This document shows positions 1 to 7,918 of a stretch of DNA of 12,659 nt, in pieces. Position 1 is the stretch's first letter. Each line of letters opens with the position of its first letter. Both the position numbers and the translations under genes were made by a program. Under the pieces are notes generated by a model, which was not told where the DNA came from, searched no databases, and saw only the letters and a list, made by a program, of their open reading frames with translations. Source of the stretch: Hemicentrotus pulcherrimus (taxonomy: Eukaryota; Echinodermata; Echinoidea; Camarodonta; Strongylocentrotidae); the NCBI GenBank assembly GCA_003118195.1, contig BEXV01001033.1, forward strand, positions 4,276 through 16,934, given 5' to 3'.

Positions 1-434
1 GGTATCTGAATTTTAAAAGGAAAATCACTTTTCTAAAAAGGGCAACTTCTTCCCTTTCATATGACACCTCAGTCAGGAAAAATGAGCCAGGAATAACAAA
101 GTTCTGTTTGTTTAAAGTAATGCTTGCATTTCAATAAATTGATCAAACGGGTGCGATTTTATTGGCTGCCTACCGTTGCAACGAACAGAGCTGATAAAAG
201 ACTTAACTCCGTTTCGTTGACGATTAGCCATGCACAAAGAAGACGAAAGGCCTCATGCTTTTAATCACTCATGCGTGAAATATGAATCATACGAATTGCA
301 TCAAATGAAAGATGAGGATCTAAGCTTTCCAAATATGTGTCATTTATTAATTATAATTGTGATTAAGTTATGATAAAACATCGATAGTTCTCGGTTTCGT
401 TTTTTCTGGGACGCGCTGTATAGGCCTTCTAACA

Positions 435-586
435 TATTCACACCATAGACTATTCCGTGATCATTCATCCTATATACATCTCAAGCTGATGAAAGCGAGA
501 CATGGTGTGTTCACATTAGATTATTCCATATACACCTGACATTCTATATACCCCCTCACAAATACGTGTTCACACTAGACTATCAA
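435..586 (+). repeat. three diverged copies of a ~19-bp motif
   Basis: The motif TTCACA(C/T)(C/T)AGA(C/T)TATTCC, with variations, occurs near 436-456, 509-527 and 568-586. The spacing between copies is about 73 and 59 bp, so this is not a regular tandem array. The copies share TTCACA followed by a TAGA(C/T)TAT core. It could be a decayed short repeat or a cluster of binding sites; nothing here tells which. Confidence 0.35.
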
Positions 587-1033
587 GTAAATCAATTTAG
601 GGACTGCATGAAAGTGAAAATCTTACGCGTTAACAATTATTATTACCTCATCTTATAATCTCCGCCGCGATCAGACAGTCTCATTATTATTCGCGTGCTT
701 GCATGGTTTGCTGTCGAAGGCATCATAGTTGGCTAAGCCAAATATCTTGATTTTCAATTAATTTACCTTTCTTAAAACCATCTATATGATTTTGTGCAGC
801 AAAAAGGAAATATTATGTGAGAATAATTCTTCTTTTTAATAGTGGCATATCCACTCAACACAACCTCCAAAACAAACTGAATTGTAATCTAAAATTATGA
901 TCATGTGACATTTCGTGTGTTCTTGGTGAGACAATAATACGTCTATAAAAAAAAAATGTTTTAATCAATATCATGAAAATGGTATCCCTGGGTTAACTAT
1001 ACCTTTAAGCAACGTAAACATGGTAAGTGTTCT

Positions 1034-1168
1034 AGCAATTAGCCTTGCAGGACTTAGCTGGAATTGATGACGATTAGCTTCGACTGCATCACCACTTATC
1101 CATCTACAACTGCAAGGCCAAGTTAACATGAGATGCGCGGGATGACCTTTATTAGACGACTAATTGCT
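1034..1168. repeat. nested inverted repeat (fold-back)
   Basis: AGCAATTAG (1034-1042) is the exact reverse complement of CTAATTGCT (1160-1168). The adjoining GCCTTGCAG (1042-1050) is the exact reverse complement of CTGCAAGGC (1110-1118). The left arm is therefore continuous over 17 bases, while the right arm is split by about 41 bases. This fits a decayed fold-back element or an insertion in one arm. Chance pairing of two 9-mers in this order is possible but not very likely. Confidence 0.4.
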
Positions 1169-1471
1169 TTTATTCACAAGACATGAAAGACTTAAGACCC
1201 CGAGCTTAATTAAACTCAGATAACCAGGATAACTTTCTGTGATTTTGTAACAAACAAAAAACAAACAAATTATATAAAAGAATTTCAGCCATACATCTGG
1301 TTGCTCTATTTCATTCTGTTTAAAACTGATTAAGGGCAAGGGCCAAATTAATGATCTTGCTTGTGGTTATACTTATACAATGTCACTGATGTTAACCCCC
1401 CTCCCCCGTGTATCCAATATAGTATTCTTCTTATCTCCTAACTCATGCTTAATGAAAATGAAAGTTAGAAT

Positions 1472-1628
1472 AATAGGTATAAGGCCAAATAACAAAAATA
1501 ACGTGATTCTCGTCCAGACTTTAAAAAAAAAGAAGAAGACAGGGCATTACTATTTACTATTTTGCTTCTTTTTTTTTGCATTAAAAAAAGAAAAAGGCTG
1601 CCACGTTAATATTTGGCCAAGCCTATTT
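1472..1628. repeat. imperfect fold-back element, ~157 bp
   Basis: The outer arms are 1472-1505 and 1602-1628. They share the blocks AATAGG, GGCCAAAT and TAACGTG in inverted order, with small internal length differences. Further in, AAAAAAAAAGAAG (1523-1535) is the reverse complement of CTTCTTTTTTTTT (1565-1577). Several paired blocks in the correct nested order suggest one long imperfect hairpin, as in fold-back MITEs. No clear target-site duplication is visible, so the class is not assigned. Confidence 0.45.
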
Positions 1629-1705
1629 ATCCACAGATAACTGATGCAATGTATGACAAAACAAATGATTTGTATCACTTTAGAAGCTCATTAAATCCGT
1701 AGAGG

Positions 1706-1793
1706 CCCCCCCCCCCCTTTTCCTTTTTTTTCTTCTTTCTGAATAGTTAATAGTAAAATTAAAAAAAAAATAAGAAAAAAAGGAGGCGGGTGG
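1706..1793. repeat. poly-pyrimidine then poly-purine mirror tract
   Basis: A run of 12 C (1706-1717) continues into a T/C-rich tract to about 1740. After a short AT-rich spacer comes an A/G-rich tract (about 1761-1793) ending in GGAGGCGGG. The two halves are roughly complementary in inverted order and could fold back. This is probably low-complexity sequence; homopolymer lengths may also be inexact. Confidence 0.4.
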
Positions 1794-1860
1794 AAACGAG
1801 ATACACTTCATTTTTTGTTATTTGGCAAATAACAAATAAATATATTCAAAATCATATTCA

Positions 1861-2220
1861 AAACCCTGCTACGTACAAATAATATGACTACTCCGGCCGA
1901 TCAGAGTAGTAGCTCCATGCACTCTGCACAGTGGCATAATTTATTTCTTAATTGCATTTTGAAAAATTATGATAGTAAAGTGTGACTCTTTTATCACGCT
2001 GGGCCACTAGGTAGGACATGAACATATGGCTGCTGCTGGTGCTGATAAATAATGATGATGATAATAATAATGATGGTACTGTTGCTGTCGATCAGCGACT
2101 GCGCATCCAAAGATGAACAGCACCATCTCGTGTTAGAAATCGGTACAGTGCATTGAGAAAAGTGTGGAAATCCAGAGTTAGAACAAGAAGGAAAAAGATA
2201 CACTAAATTGCGACTTAATC
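1861..2220 (+). promoter_or_regulatory. probable POLR2D promoter / 5' UTR region
   Basis: This is the sequence directly upstream of the POLR2D start codon. I see no convincing TATA box at a supported distance, which is usual for housekeeping genes. Possible elements are a TGCGCAT core (2100-2106), reminiscent of an NRF1 half-site, and a CCATCT core near 2122, weakly like YY1. A 7-bp inverted repeat, ACTACTC / GAGTAGT, lies at 1887-1910. If transcription starts upstream of 2113, an ATG there opens a 7-codon ORF ending in TAG. The transcription start cannot be placed from the sequence, so the extent is a guess. Confidence 0.3.
2048..2075 (+). repeat. ATG/ATA trinucleotide microsatellite
   Basis: A short imperfect array of AAT, GAT and ATA triplets (AATGATGATGATAATAATAATGATG type), about 145 bp upstream of the POLR2D start codon. 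Confidence 0.7.
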
Positions 2221-5200
2221 ATGGCTGCATTTATCCCCGGTCAGGAAGAGCAGGAAGAAGATGCATCGGAACTTAAATTTCCAAAAGGTGAGATCATTTA
2301 AATCGTATCAGTGATGTGTGATGATGTTTAATTCTCTTGTATTAGTAGAGAGTTAATTGATAGTTGTGAATGTAATGTATGTGCCCGACATATTTATTTC
2401 TGTGTAGAGTAGAGTGCCCAGTATTCGGTCACTTAAGGGAAATCACTGATATTTTGAATTCTTACCTCTTTTATTTTGCAATCTACCCATCAAAAGAACG
2501 AAAAAATATTCCTCTAACAGGATTTTATAGTAACTTAAGAATAAGAACGATGATAAGAAAGTTATTTCCGAAAGAAGACGGAGCATTTTTCTGCCCAGAA
2601 TTCGGTCGTGTCGATCAGAATTCGGTCACACAATTTGTGCGTTGAATCTCCGTTGCCGAGGAGCGAAGCGTATTTGCGCGCTATTTTCACACAATTGCGC
2701 GATAAAGCACTGATTGTCAATCCGTTAACCGAATACTGGACGAGCGATACCGCATGGCAAGGGTATCGTATAAATGCCTCTTGCACAACGACAAGTGCGT
2801 CATTTTGCAAATTCACTGCGATGGAGCGAACACGGAAGAGCTCCTCTTCACACACATACTAAATTCATTGCGACAGCATTTAAAGTTGTTTCGCAATAGA
2901 CTTCTACATATGGCTATGCATGTAAGCGCATGTGCTAACAGAACGCGGAAGTGCAGAAAGTGGTGCGACACTGACCAATTTCGAGCTAAGTTGGAGATCC
3001 TTCCAGGGCCCTATATCTGATTTAATTTTGAGAGTTAGGAAAAAGGTGTTTAGCTGCCTGATTTGTGCAAGTTTCGCGGCTCATTAGTTATTTTTTAAAT
3101 TGTTACAGCTGTTGAAATGGCTGTCTGACCGAATACTGGGAATGGACCGAATACTGGGCGCGCTACCCTAGGCCCTAGTGCACTGGGTCAACCTTTAGTT
3201 TAATATAGGATTATAGGATTTTGTTTCCTTTCGGGTTGCAGCCAATTCAGTTTATCATTCAGTTTATTTGTATATCTTTGTCCAATATGTAATGTATATG
3301 ATTGTTATGCGTAATGTTTTTTTTTTTTAAACTGAAGGAAATCAAAATTGTAATTTGTATTTAGATTCTAGATCTAATTGAATGCCACATTGGTTAGCGC
3401 CAAGCGGAATTGAACCCATAATTTTGTATTGTGCCATTATTTGTACAGAAAATATTACCTTTCGTAAATTAAGCCACAAAAATAAAAAACAAATTATATG
3501 AGTCAGTACATGCATGCACAGTGATGACTGAGAAATTACATATCTATCAATCATATTTGACCTTCCCAAAGTACAAAAAAGTGTCCCCTGAAACATGAAA
3601 TGCCAAACCAAAGCCAAAGCCCAAAGTTTTAAAGTCGAACATTCCAAAAGTGGCTAAAATGAAACAAAAACTAGAAAAGCCAAGCAGGTAATTCTACACT
3701 TTCTGTCTGGCCAAAACTTTCAGAACATCCTAGAAATGCTCTAAATGTGACTAAAATGACTAAAATAGATACACACAAAAAAAAAAGAAGATTAAAATTA
3801 CCTTCTTGATGCAGAATAACTAGTCCAAGGTCAACATTGAAGCTTGTATAGTAGAATTGTAGGCATTTTTTCAGGAAAATGCAATTCTATTTCCAACCGC
3901 CTGTACGGCGATCTTTAATTGTGATACCTCCACAGCTCAGCTGCGTATATACATGTACATGAGGTTAGAAAAAGGATTGCATTGGCCTGAAATTCCATTA
4001 AATTCCATTCCATTAAATCATTGAAATTACTGAAACAACTTACATATCATCTTATCTCACTATCATTACCTTTCAGTGTTTGAGCAAGCAGAGACCCTCC
4101 TCATCTCTGAAGTGCAGATGTTATTACAGCATAGAAAACAACAGAATGAAAGTCAGGAAGAGGAACAGGAACTCAGTGAAGTCTTCATGAAGACACTCAA
4201 CTACACAGGGAGATTCTCACGGTTTAAAAACAGAGAAACCATTGGTGATGTTAGAGGGTAAGAATAAAGATTTATCATGAATTTTGAAACTCCTGCTGTG
4301 TGTTGGTGATAGAGGGGCCCTGGGGGGAAGGGGTGAGGTGAAACATATTTTGGATGAATGTAAACTTTCTAATTTTTCAAGTGAGCTCAAATTTATCACT
4401 TTTAATGAAAATCAACAGTTTGTTGGGTACATGTACAAACTAAGATGTAAAAACTAGGCACTGTACATACATGAAGACCATGATACTACCTGAATTTAAT
4501 TATTTTGTGTGTAGCCTGTGTTTGTGTATCCCCCCTAAAAAATGCTCTTTGTAATTTTATAAATGATTGTTGACTTTACTTTGGATGAAAAATCATTGAC
4601 ATCTATAGGCCTTAGTCTCGTGAATTTGTTTTATATTTACATGTAGTTGCTATTTTAGATCAATTTTGTTTTATTACAAAGACAAGTACTCAAGTAGCAT
4701 AATATAGTAACATTAAAATCAAAACAAGAGCCATAACAGAGATTCATTTGCATACTTCAATATGTTGAAAATATTAATTCAGTGTTCAAATTTACAATTC
4801 CAAAATAATTTTGTAAATGAGCAGTGAGCATTGTAGACAATTATACCTAAATTAATATGTGATGTAAATGATGCTTGCTGTACAAAATAATCAACCTGTT
4901 CTCATGCCTTGAGATTTAGGAGACATGTGAGCTTTTCTCTATTAATGTTTCAATATCAAAAAATATATACCGGTAACTTCCCGTGCAACATACAATGATT
5001 AAGATTATATGAAATTCAGAGTGTATAATTCCTCATATTAGCTTCTTAATAGGATCTACTTTTGGACTTGTGAAACTTCCATGAACACTTTAAATGATCC
5101 CATTCTTTGTCATCCTATGTTGTGTCAGAACGCTCCTTAGTTGACTTCTGTACTGTATTTCCTTTCTATACATGTAGATTATTACAACAGCAGCAACCTA

Positions 5201-6203
5201 AGCTCCACAAGTTTGAGCTGGCCCTGCTTGCCAACCTTTGTCCCGAAACCGCAGAAGAGGCCAAAGCGTTGATTCCAAGGTATCATGATCTCCACACGAC
5301 AGCATGTTTTATTTAAAGCCTGTCTCCACTACTTGCGCCCTCTATATAGCCAACAATGCCTAAGTGGTGACCGTCGATGGTCCCCTTTTTCTTATGTTAA
5401 TTGAGAGCTGATTTGATGAGATAACCAGCAGGATGGTCTAATCAACTCAATATGGTCTAATCCCTCCTGGCCAAACTTGTGCAGACAGGCTTTAACAGTA
5501 CCAAACACTTGATGTTTATTTATTCTATATACCGGTACATCAACATATTTACATTTACAATCTTATATCATTAAATGTATGATAATAACAGGGTATATAC
5601 AGAAAAGTGGTCGTCTGAAGCATATTAGCTTAAAGTGATGTCCTCTCGAATAGGAAAATAAGAATGAACACAATATAATGCGATGCATAAAATTAGGTTA
5701 GGAAGGAAGAAGATAGAAAGAGAGCACAGAAAGTTACATTCATGAAAGTATCGGTAGGAGTACATTAAGTCAAGTTGTGCATGTATCAATTACCTTTTGA
5801 TACAAATAATGAAACAACACTTTTTAACACTTTTCTTTCTTTTAATTTTTTGTTTACACCTATACCTTTTATCTTCTTGAAGAAACTTTATCCCAAATCT
5901 CCCTTTTAGATGTGAAAGTGAAGCTATACATTTGTTAGGCCTCCGAATTCAGTTGTGTTCGCCATTTTGAATTGGAATTAATCACGTTTTATCACAGGTT
6001 GTAATTAATGTAATTTTCTAGCTATACATTAGTCATTCACCATATTTTTTTTTCAATGACTATTTTTCATATTCCTGCAAGTAATAAATGCATTTTCTTG
6101 TTTGTATCCCTTTTTGTGAACCAGTCTTGAAGGAAGGTTCGAGGAAGATGAACTTACAGAAGTCTTGGAAAACATGCAAACAAAGAGGAGTTTCCAGTAC
6201 TGA
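2221..6203 (+). CDS. POLR2D: RNA polymerase II subunit RPB4 (4 coding exons)
   Basis: Coding exons are 2221-2287, 4077-4257, 5178-5279 and 6125-6203. They sum to 429 bases, giving 142 codons plus TGA. All introns are GT-AG and the junction phases are 1, 2 and 2. The product is recognisable end to end as RPB4, and human POLR2D is, as I recall, also 142 residues. Hallmarks are the acidic N-terminus ending in ELKFPK (residues 17-22), HRKQQNES and [13 protein letters not shown] in exon 2, [20 protein letters not shown] in exon 3, and the C-terminus TKRSFQY in exon 4. RPB4 pairs with RPB7 to form the stalk of nuclear RNA polymerase II near the RNA exit channel, with roles in initiation and in the fate of the transcript. 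The start ATG has A at -3 and G at +4, a strong context. A QQQQP stretch (residues 86-90) replaces the LQK-type segment I recall in vertebrates. The identification is firm; the exact ends of UTRs are unknown. Confidence 0.96.
2592..2740. repeat. internal copies of the MITE terminal motif
   Basis: The core CAGTATTCGGTC of the terminal repeat recurs inside the element. Forward copies are at 2592-2607 (TGCCCAGAATTCGGTC, one mismatch to the left terminus) and 2616-2627. A reverse copy is at 2728-2739 (ACCGAATACTGG). A further reverse copy lies at 3127-3140, immediately before the right terminus. Repeated subterminal motifs often bind transposase in DNA transposons; that role is inferred here. Confidence 0.7.
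3127..3158 (-). repeat. tandem pair of the 14-bp MITE terminal motif
   Basis: GACCGAATACTGGG occurs at 3127-3140 and again, identically, at 3145-3158, separated by four bases. The second copy is part of the right terminal inverted repeat. The pair could mean a duplicated transposase-binding site or an older, shorter element end. Confidence 0.8.
3852..3889. repeat. short hairpin in POLR2D intron 1
   Basis: TAGAATTG (3852-3859) pairs with CAATTCTA (3882-3889). Just inside, GCATTTT (3863-3869) pairs with AAAATGC (3876-3882), sharing one base between the two stems. The apical loop is about six bases. It is short for a microRNA precursor and has no other support, so it is listed as structure only. 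Confidence 0.5.
4258..5177 (+). other. POLR2D intron 2 (920 bp)
   Basis: The donor is GTAAGA at 4258. The acceptor ends in TATACATGTAG (5167-5177), preceded by TTTCCTTTC. The intron is AT-rich and I see no transposon or gene in it. It includes an ATACCGGTA palindrome near 4967 and a TACATGTA near 4638, both of the type scattered over the window. Confidence 0.9.
5280..6124 (+). other. POLR2D intron 3 (845 bp)
   Basis: The donor is GTATCA at 5280, weaker than the others because position +5 is C. It is fixed by the protein match, since the split AG|T codon gives the conserved Ser in LIPSLEGRFEDEEL. The acceptor CCAG ends at 6124. A probable 183-bp MITE starts only about 33 bp after the donor (5313-5495). 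The rest is AT-rich without recognisable genes. Confidence 0.88.
5313..5495. mobile_element. small MITE in POLR2D intron 3
   Basis: The left end TTAAAGCCTGTCTCCAC (5313-5329) matches the reverse complement of the right end (5479-5495) at 16 of 17 positions. Both ends carry TTAA. This could be a TTAA target duplication, as made by piggyBac-type transposases, or a TA duplication with longer inverted repeats. Inside, ATGGTCTAATC is repeated directly at 5433-5443 and 5452-5462. At about 180 bp it has no coding capacity. The pattern of matched ends, small size and intronic site supports a non-autonomous DNA transposon; the superfamily is uncertain. Confidence 0.68.
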
Positions 6204-6869
6204 TGCAGATTATGATGTTGTTTCTAGGTTCTTACTTGAAGAGATCTCTTTGGGAAGTTGAAATGAGAAGACGGTCATCTTGTTCAAGAAAGTCTTGAAT
6301 TTCTAAAAGATGTTTCTAGAAGGATAATTACCCCCTGGGACAACTGCACAAAACCAATTACCTCTTAGGAAACAAGAAAAAATAAACCCCAGAAAAGATT
6401 GCCCAATTATTAATAGCAGGACAATTACCCTTCCCCCCCCCCTCCCCCAACCAGGTTTGTCATGATTTACTGACTTGACTCCACAGAGTCCATAACTTAA
6501 AAATAAATTGAAGTCTACCATGTTTTCAATAATAGAGCTCGTGAAATTCTCAATGAAAATGTGATAAGGGCTAAAAGGATTAATATGCATTTTGGAGCTG
6601 TAGCAAATTGTAATCATAGCAGGGATGAGGGGAGGGGAGGGATACTTTGAATTACCCTGTCCATTTTATTTCTATGCACTGTTACACTTGGTACTCCAAG
6701 AGTGTATGAAGGTACTTTGTTCTGTTATGATTAATGTTTATTTAACGTACATAACAATTTGTTGATATTTATTTGTTGTTAGGATTTCTGGTAAGGACAT
6801 GGGGGAAAAGTCCAACAATCTCAGTATCTGAATCACTCTTTAAAACAAAAATTAGAATTAAGAAAAAAG

Positions 6870-7069
6870 GAGACGCGATGGGTCAGGGGTAGAGCAGTAG
6901 TCTTGTAACCGGGTTTGAAACCAAGTCAATGCGCTAGCACCCTTTGTAAGGCAATATTACTCATTACCAAGTCCATCGGACAGGACCTAAAGCTGTCGGT
7001 CCCCTGGCTGCTTATGTACAAGCATACACATGCTTTCTTAGCAGTCTGGTTTAAACAAACCATCAAACC
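6870..7069 (+). mobile_element. tRNA-derived SINE
   Basis: The head has RNA polymerase III promoter boxes. A degenerate A box, TGGGTCAGGGGTAGAGC, lies at 6879-6895, and a B box, GGTTTGAAACC, lies at 6912-6922. Their spacing is tRNA-like. A non-tRNA body follows to about 7069, including CTGCTTATG...AGCAG, which can pair. Possible target-site duplications AAGAAAAAAG (6860-6869) and AAGAAAAAG (7070-7078) bound the unit, though they are A-rich and so only moderately convincing. It is not a working tRNA gene, because the B box is changed and the acceptor stem does not close. Pol III-type SINEs of this build are common in echinoderm genomes. Confidence 0.72.
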
Positions 7070-7157
7070 AAGAAAAAGTTAAAGTAAACGATATTAAATC
7101 ATATTACAGAAACTACTGATTTTATCCCCATGAAAACACAAACACCCTCACAGTCAC

Positions 7158-7175
7158 NCCCCCCCCCCCCCCCCC
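7158..7175. other. N plus poly-C homopolymer (sequence uncertainty)
   Basis: One undetermined base (7158) is followed by 17 C. The true length of this run is doubtful. Confidence 0.8.
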
Positions 7176-7225
7176 GGCCCCGTGAACTAAGTATACTGTG
7201 TTATTGTCTGTTTGTAGTGCTCTGT

Positions 7226-7231
7226 AATAAA
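7226..7231 (+). terminator. candidate poly(A) signal AATAAA
   Basis: A canonical AATAAA lies about 1 kb after the POLR2D stop codon, with a T-rich stretch (CCCATTTTGTTTGAGGTGTC) just downstream that could serve as the downstream element. It is one of three candidates. Confidence 0.35.
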
Positions 7232-7289
7232 TTCCCATTTTGTTTGAGGTGTCATTATATTACCGTAATGTTAATGACTCTCAAACCGT

Positions 7290-7312
7290 AAGCGCAGACA
7301 ACATCTGCGCTT
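7290..7312. repeat. GC-rich perfect hairpin
   Basis: AAGCGCAGA (7290-7298) is the exact reverse complement of TCTGCGCTT (7304-7312), with a 5-base loop CAACA. This is a strong stem for AT-rich surroundings and lies about 60 bp past the 7226 AATAAA. It does not match the histone 3' stem-loop consensus. Confidence 0.7.
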
Positions 7313-7705
7313 GCAATGTAGTATATGTACAATATTGTAGTTATCTAAATGTGTTGCTTCGTACATGTACATGCACTTTGTAATTTCTGTCTCATGTCAA
7401 GTTCTTTATGGAGCGATTATTAGTTGTAATGCTGTCCAAATCTTAAATATGACATGATCATACAATGTCACATGCACTCACCAAATGTTAATTGTTTTTA
7501 TGATCATGAATCATGAAAAGGATTGTTTGTTAAAATGTTTCTCTCTGAATATCCATTTGGAAGACAGAATAACAGTATTTGTATGTAGTCTTGTACATAC
7601 TCCATCTATTGTGTGATTATTCTCATTTCGTGATGATATTTCCATGTTTTGTAATTTGCCGTCAAAGGGGAAGTGAATGAAAGCAAGAATAGGTAGAGAG
7701 CACAG

Positions 7706-7918
7706 ATGGGAAGAGAGAGAGATGGAGAGAGTGTGAGAGAGAGGGAGAGAGAAAAAAATAGAGAGAGAGAGAGAAAGATAGGGAGAGAGAGATAGGAAAG
7801 GAGAGAGAAAAATATAGAGAGAAAGATAGGGAGAGAGGGAGAGAGAGAGAGAGAGAGAGAGAGGGGTGGGAAAAGGGGAAAGATTAGAAGAGAGAGAGAG
7901 AGAGGGAAAGAGAGAAAT
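7706..7918 (+). repeat. GA-rich polypurine tract / (GA)n microsatellite
   Basis: About 210 bp of almost pure purine on the + strand, built of GAGA, GGGAGA and GAAAGATAGG units. The longest perfect stretch is (GA)12G at 7839-7863. An 18-bp unit, GAGAAAGATAGGGAGAGA, occurs at 7771-7788 and again at 7819-7836, 48 bp apart, indicating internal duplication. Such mirror-symmetric purine tracts can form triplex DNA in vitro. The Ser/Leu-rich open frame on the opposite strand here is an artefact of the repeat. Confidence 0.92.

Larger units (their letters stand above)
1..1860. other. 5' flanking non-coding region
   Basis: AT-rich sequence with no open reading frame I can assign to a protein family. 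The only longer open frame (1380-1640, 86 codons) runs through A- and T-rich low-complexity DNA and resembles nothing I know. The region carries three copies of a diverged short motif (435-586), a nested inverted repeat (1034-1168), a fold-back element (1472-1628) and a pyrimidine/purine mirror tract (1706-1793), each listed separately. It may be ordinary intergenic DNA, or hold non-coding exons or enhancers that cannot be recognised from sequence alone. Confidence 0.6.
2407..3168. mobile_element. probable TA-flanked MITE in POLR2D intron 1
   Basis: The terminal inverted repeats are 2407-2430 (left) and 3145-3168 (right). They match at 21 of 24 positions and share the perfect core GCCCAGTATTCGGTC. 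TA dinucleotides flank both ends (2405-2406 and 3169-3170), as expected for TA target-site duplication by Tc1/mariner-superfamily transposases. A second TA pair just inside (2410-2411 and 3164-3165) is an alternative boundary. The interior is visibly richer in GC and CpG than the flanks. It carries overlapping short open frames on both strands, but no transposase motif such as a DDE/D catalytic domain is recognisable. That suggests a non-autonomous element mobilised in trans. The superfamily is inferred only from the TA flanks. Confidence 0.72.
2288..4076 (+). other. POLR2D intron 1 (1789 bp)
   Basis: The donor is GTGAGA at 2288 and the acceptor TTTCAG ends at 4076 after a pyrimidine-rich stretch. 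The intron contains a probable 762-bp MITE (2407-3168) and a small perfect-arm hairpin (3852-3889). The remainder is AT-rich with no coding signal. Several open frames on both strands lie within 2379-3020, inside the transposon; none resembles a known protein. Confidence 0.9.
6204..7250 (+). other. presumed POLR2D 3' UTR and downstream flank
   Basis: This follows the POLR2D stop codon. AATAAA poly(A) signals occur at 6381-6386, 6502-6507 and 7226-7231. Which is used cannot be told from sequence. If the last is used, the 3' UTR would contain the SINE at about 6870-7069. A poly-C run (6433-6442, then CTCCCCC) lies between the first two candidate signals. Confidence 0.45.

Noticed and set aside
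435..586. CRISPR-like repeat-spacer pattern
   Set aside because: Only three diverged, unevenly spaced copies in a eukaryotic genome; no cas genes.
1380..1640. 86-codon open frame on the plus strand
   Set aside because: It runs through A/T homopolymers inside the fold-back element and has no recognisable motif.
2562..2855. 97-codon open frame on the minus strand, with overlapping plus-strand frames at 2379-2645, 2608-2862 and 2754-3020
   Set aside because: All lie in or across the intron-1 MITE, overlap each other on both strands and show no known domain. GC-richer DNA simply has fewer stop codons.
3342..3647. 101-codon open frame on the minus strand in POLR2D intron 1
   Set aside because: AT-rich, no domain, no splice or start context to support it.
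6303..6617. 104-codon open frame on the minus strand
   Set aside because: It lies antisense to the presumed POLR2D 3' UTR, includes a Gly/Arg run encoded by the poly-C tract and matches no family.
6879..6950. possible functional tRNA gene
   Set aside because: The A and B boxes are present but degenerate, the acceptor stem does not pair, and a SINE body continues downstream.
7290..7312. histone-type 3' stem-loop
   Set aside because: Stem and loop sequences do not match the histone consensus, and no histone gene is nearby.
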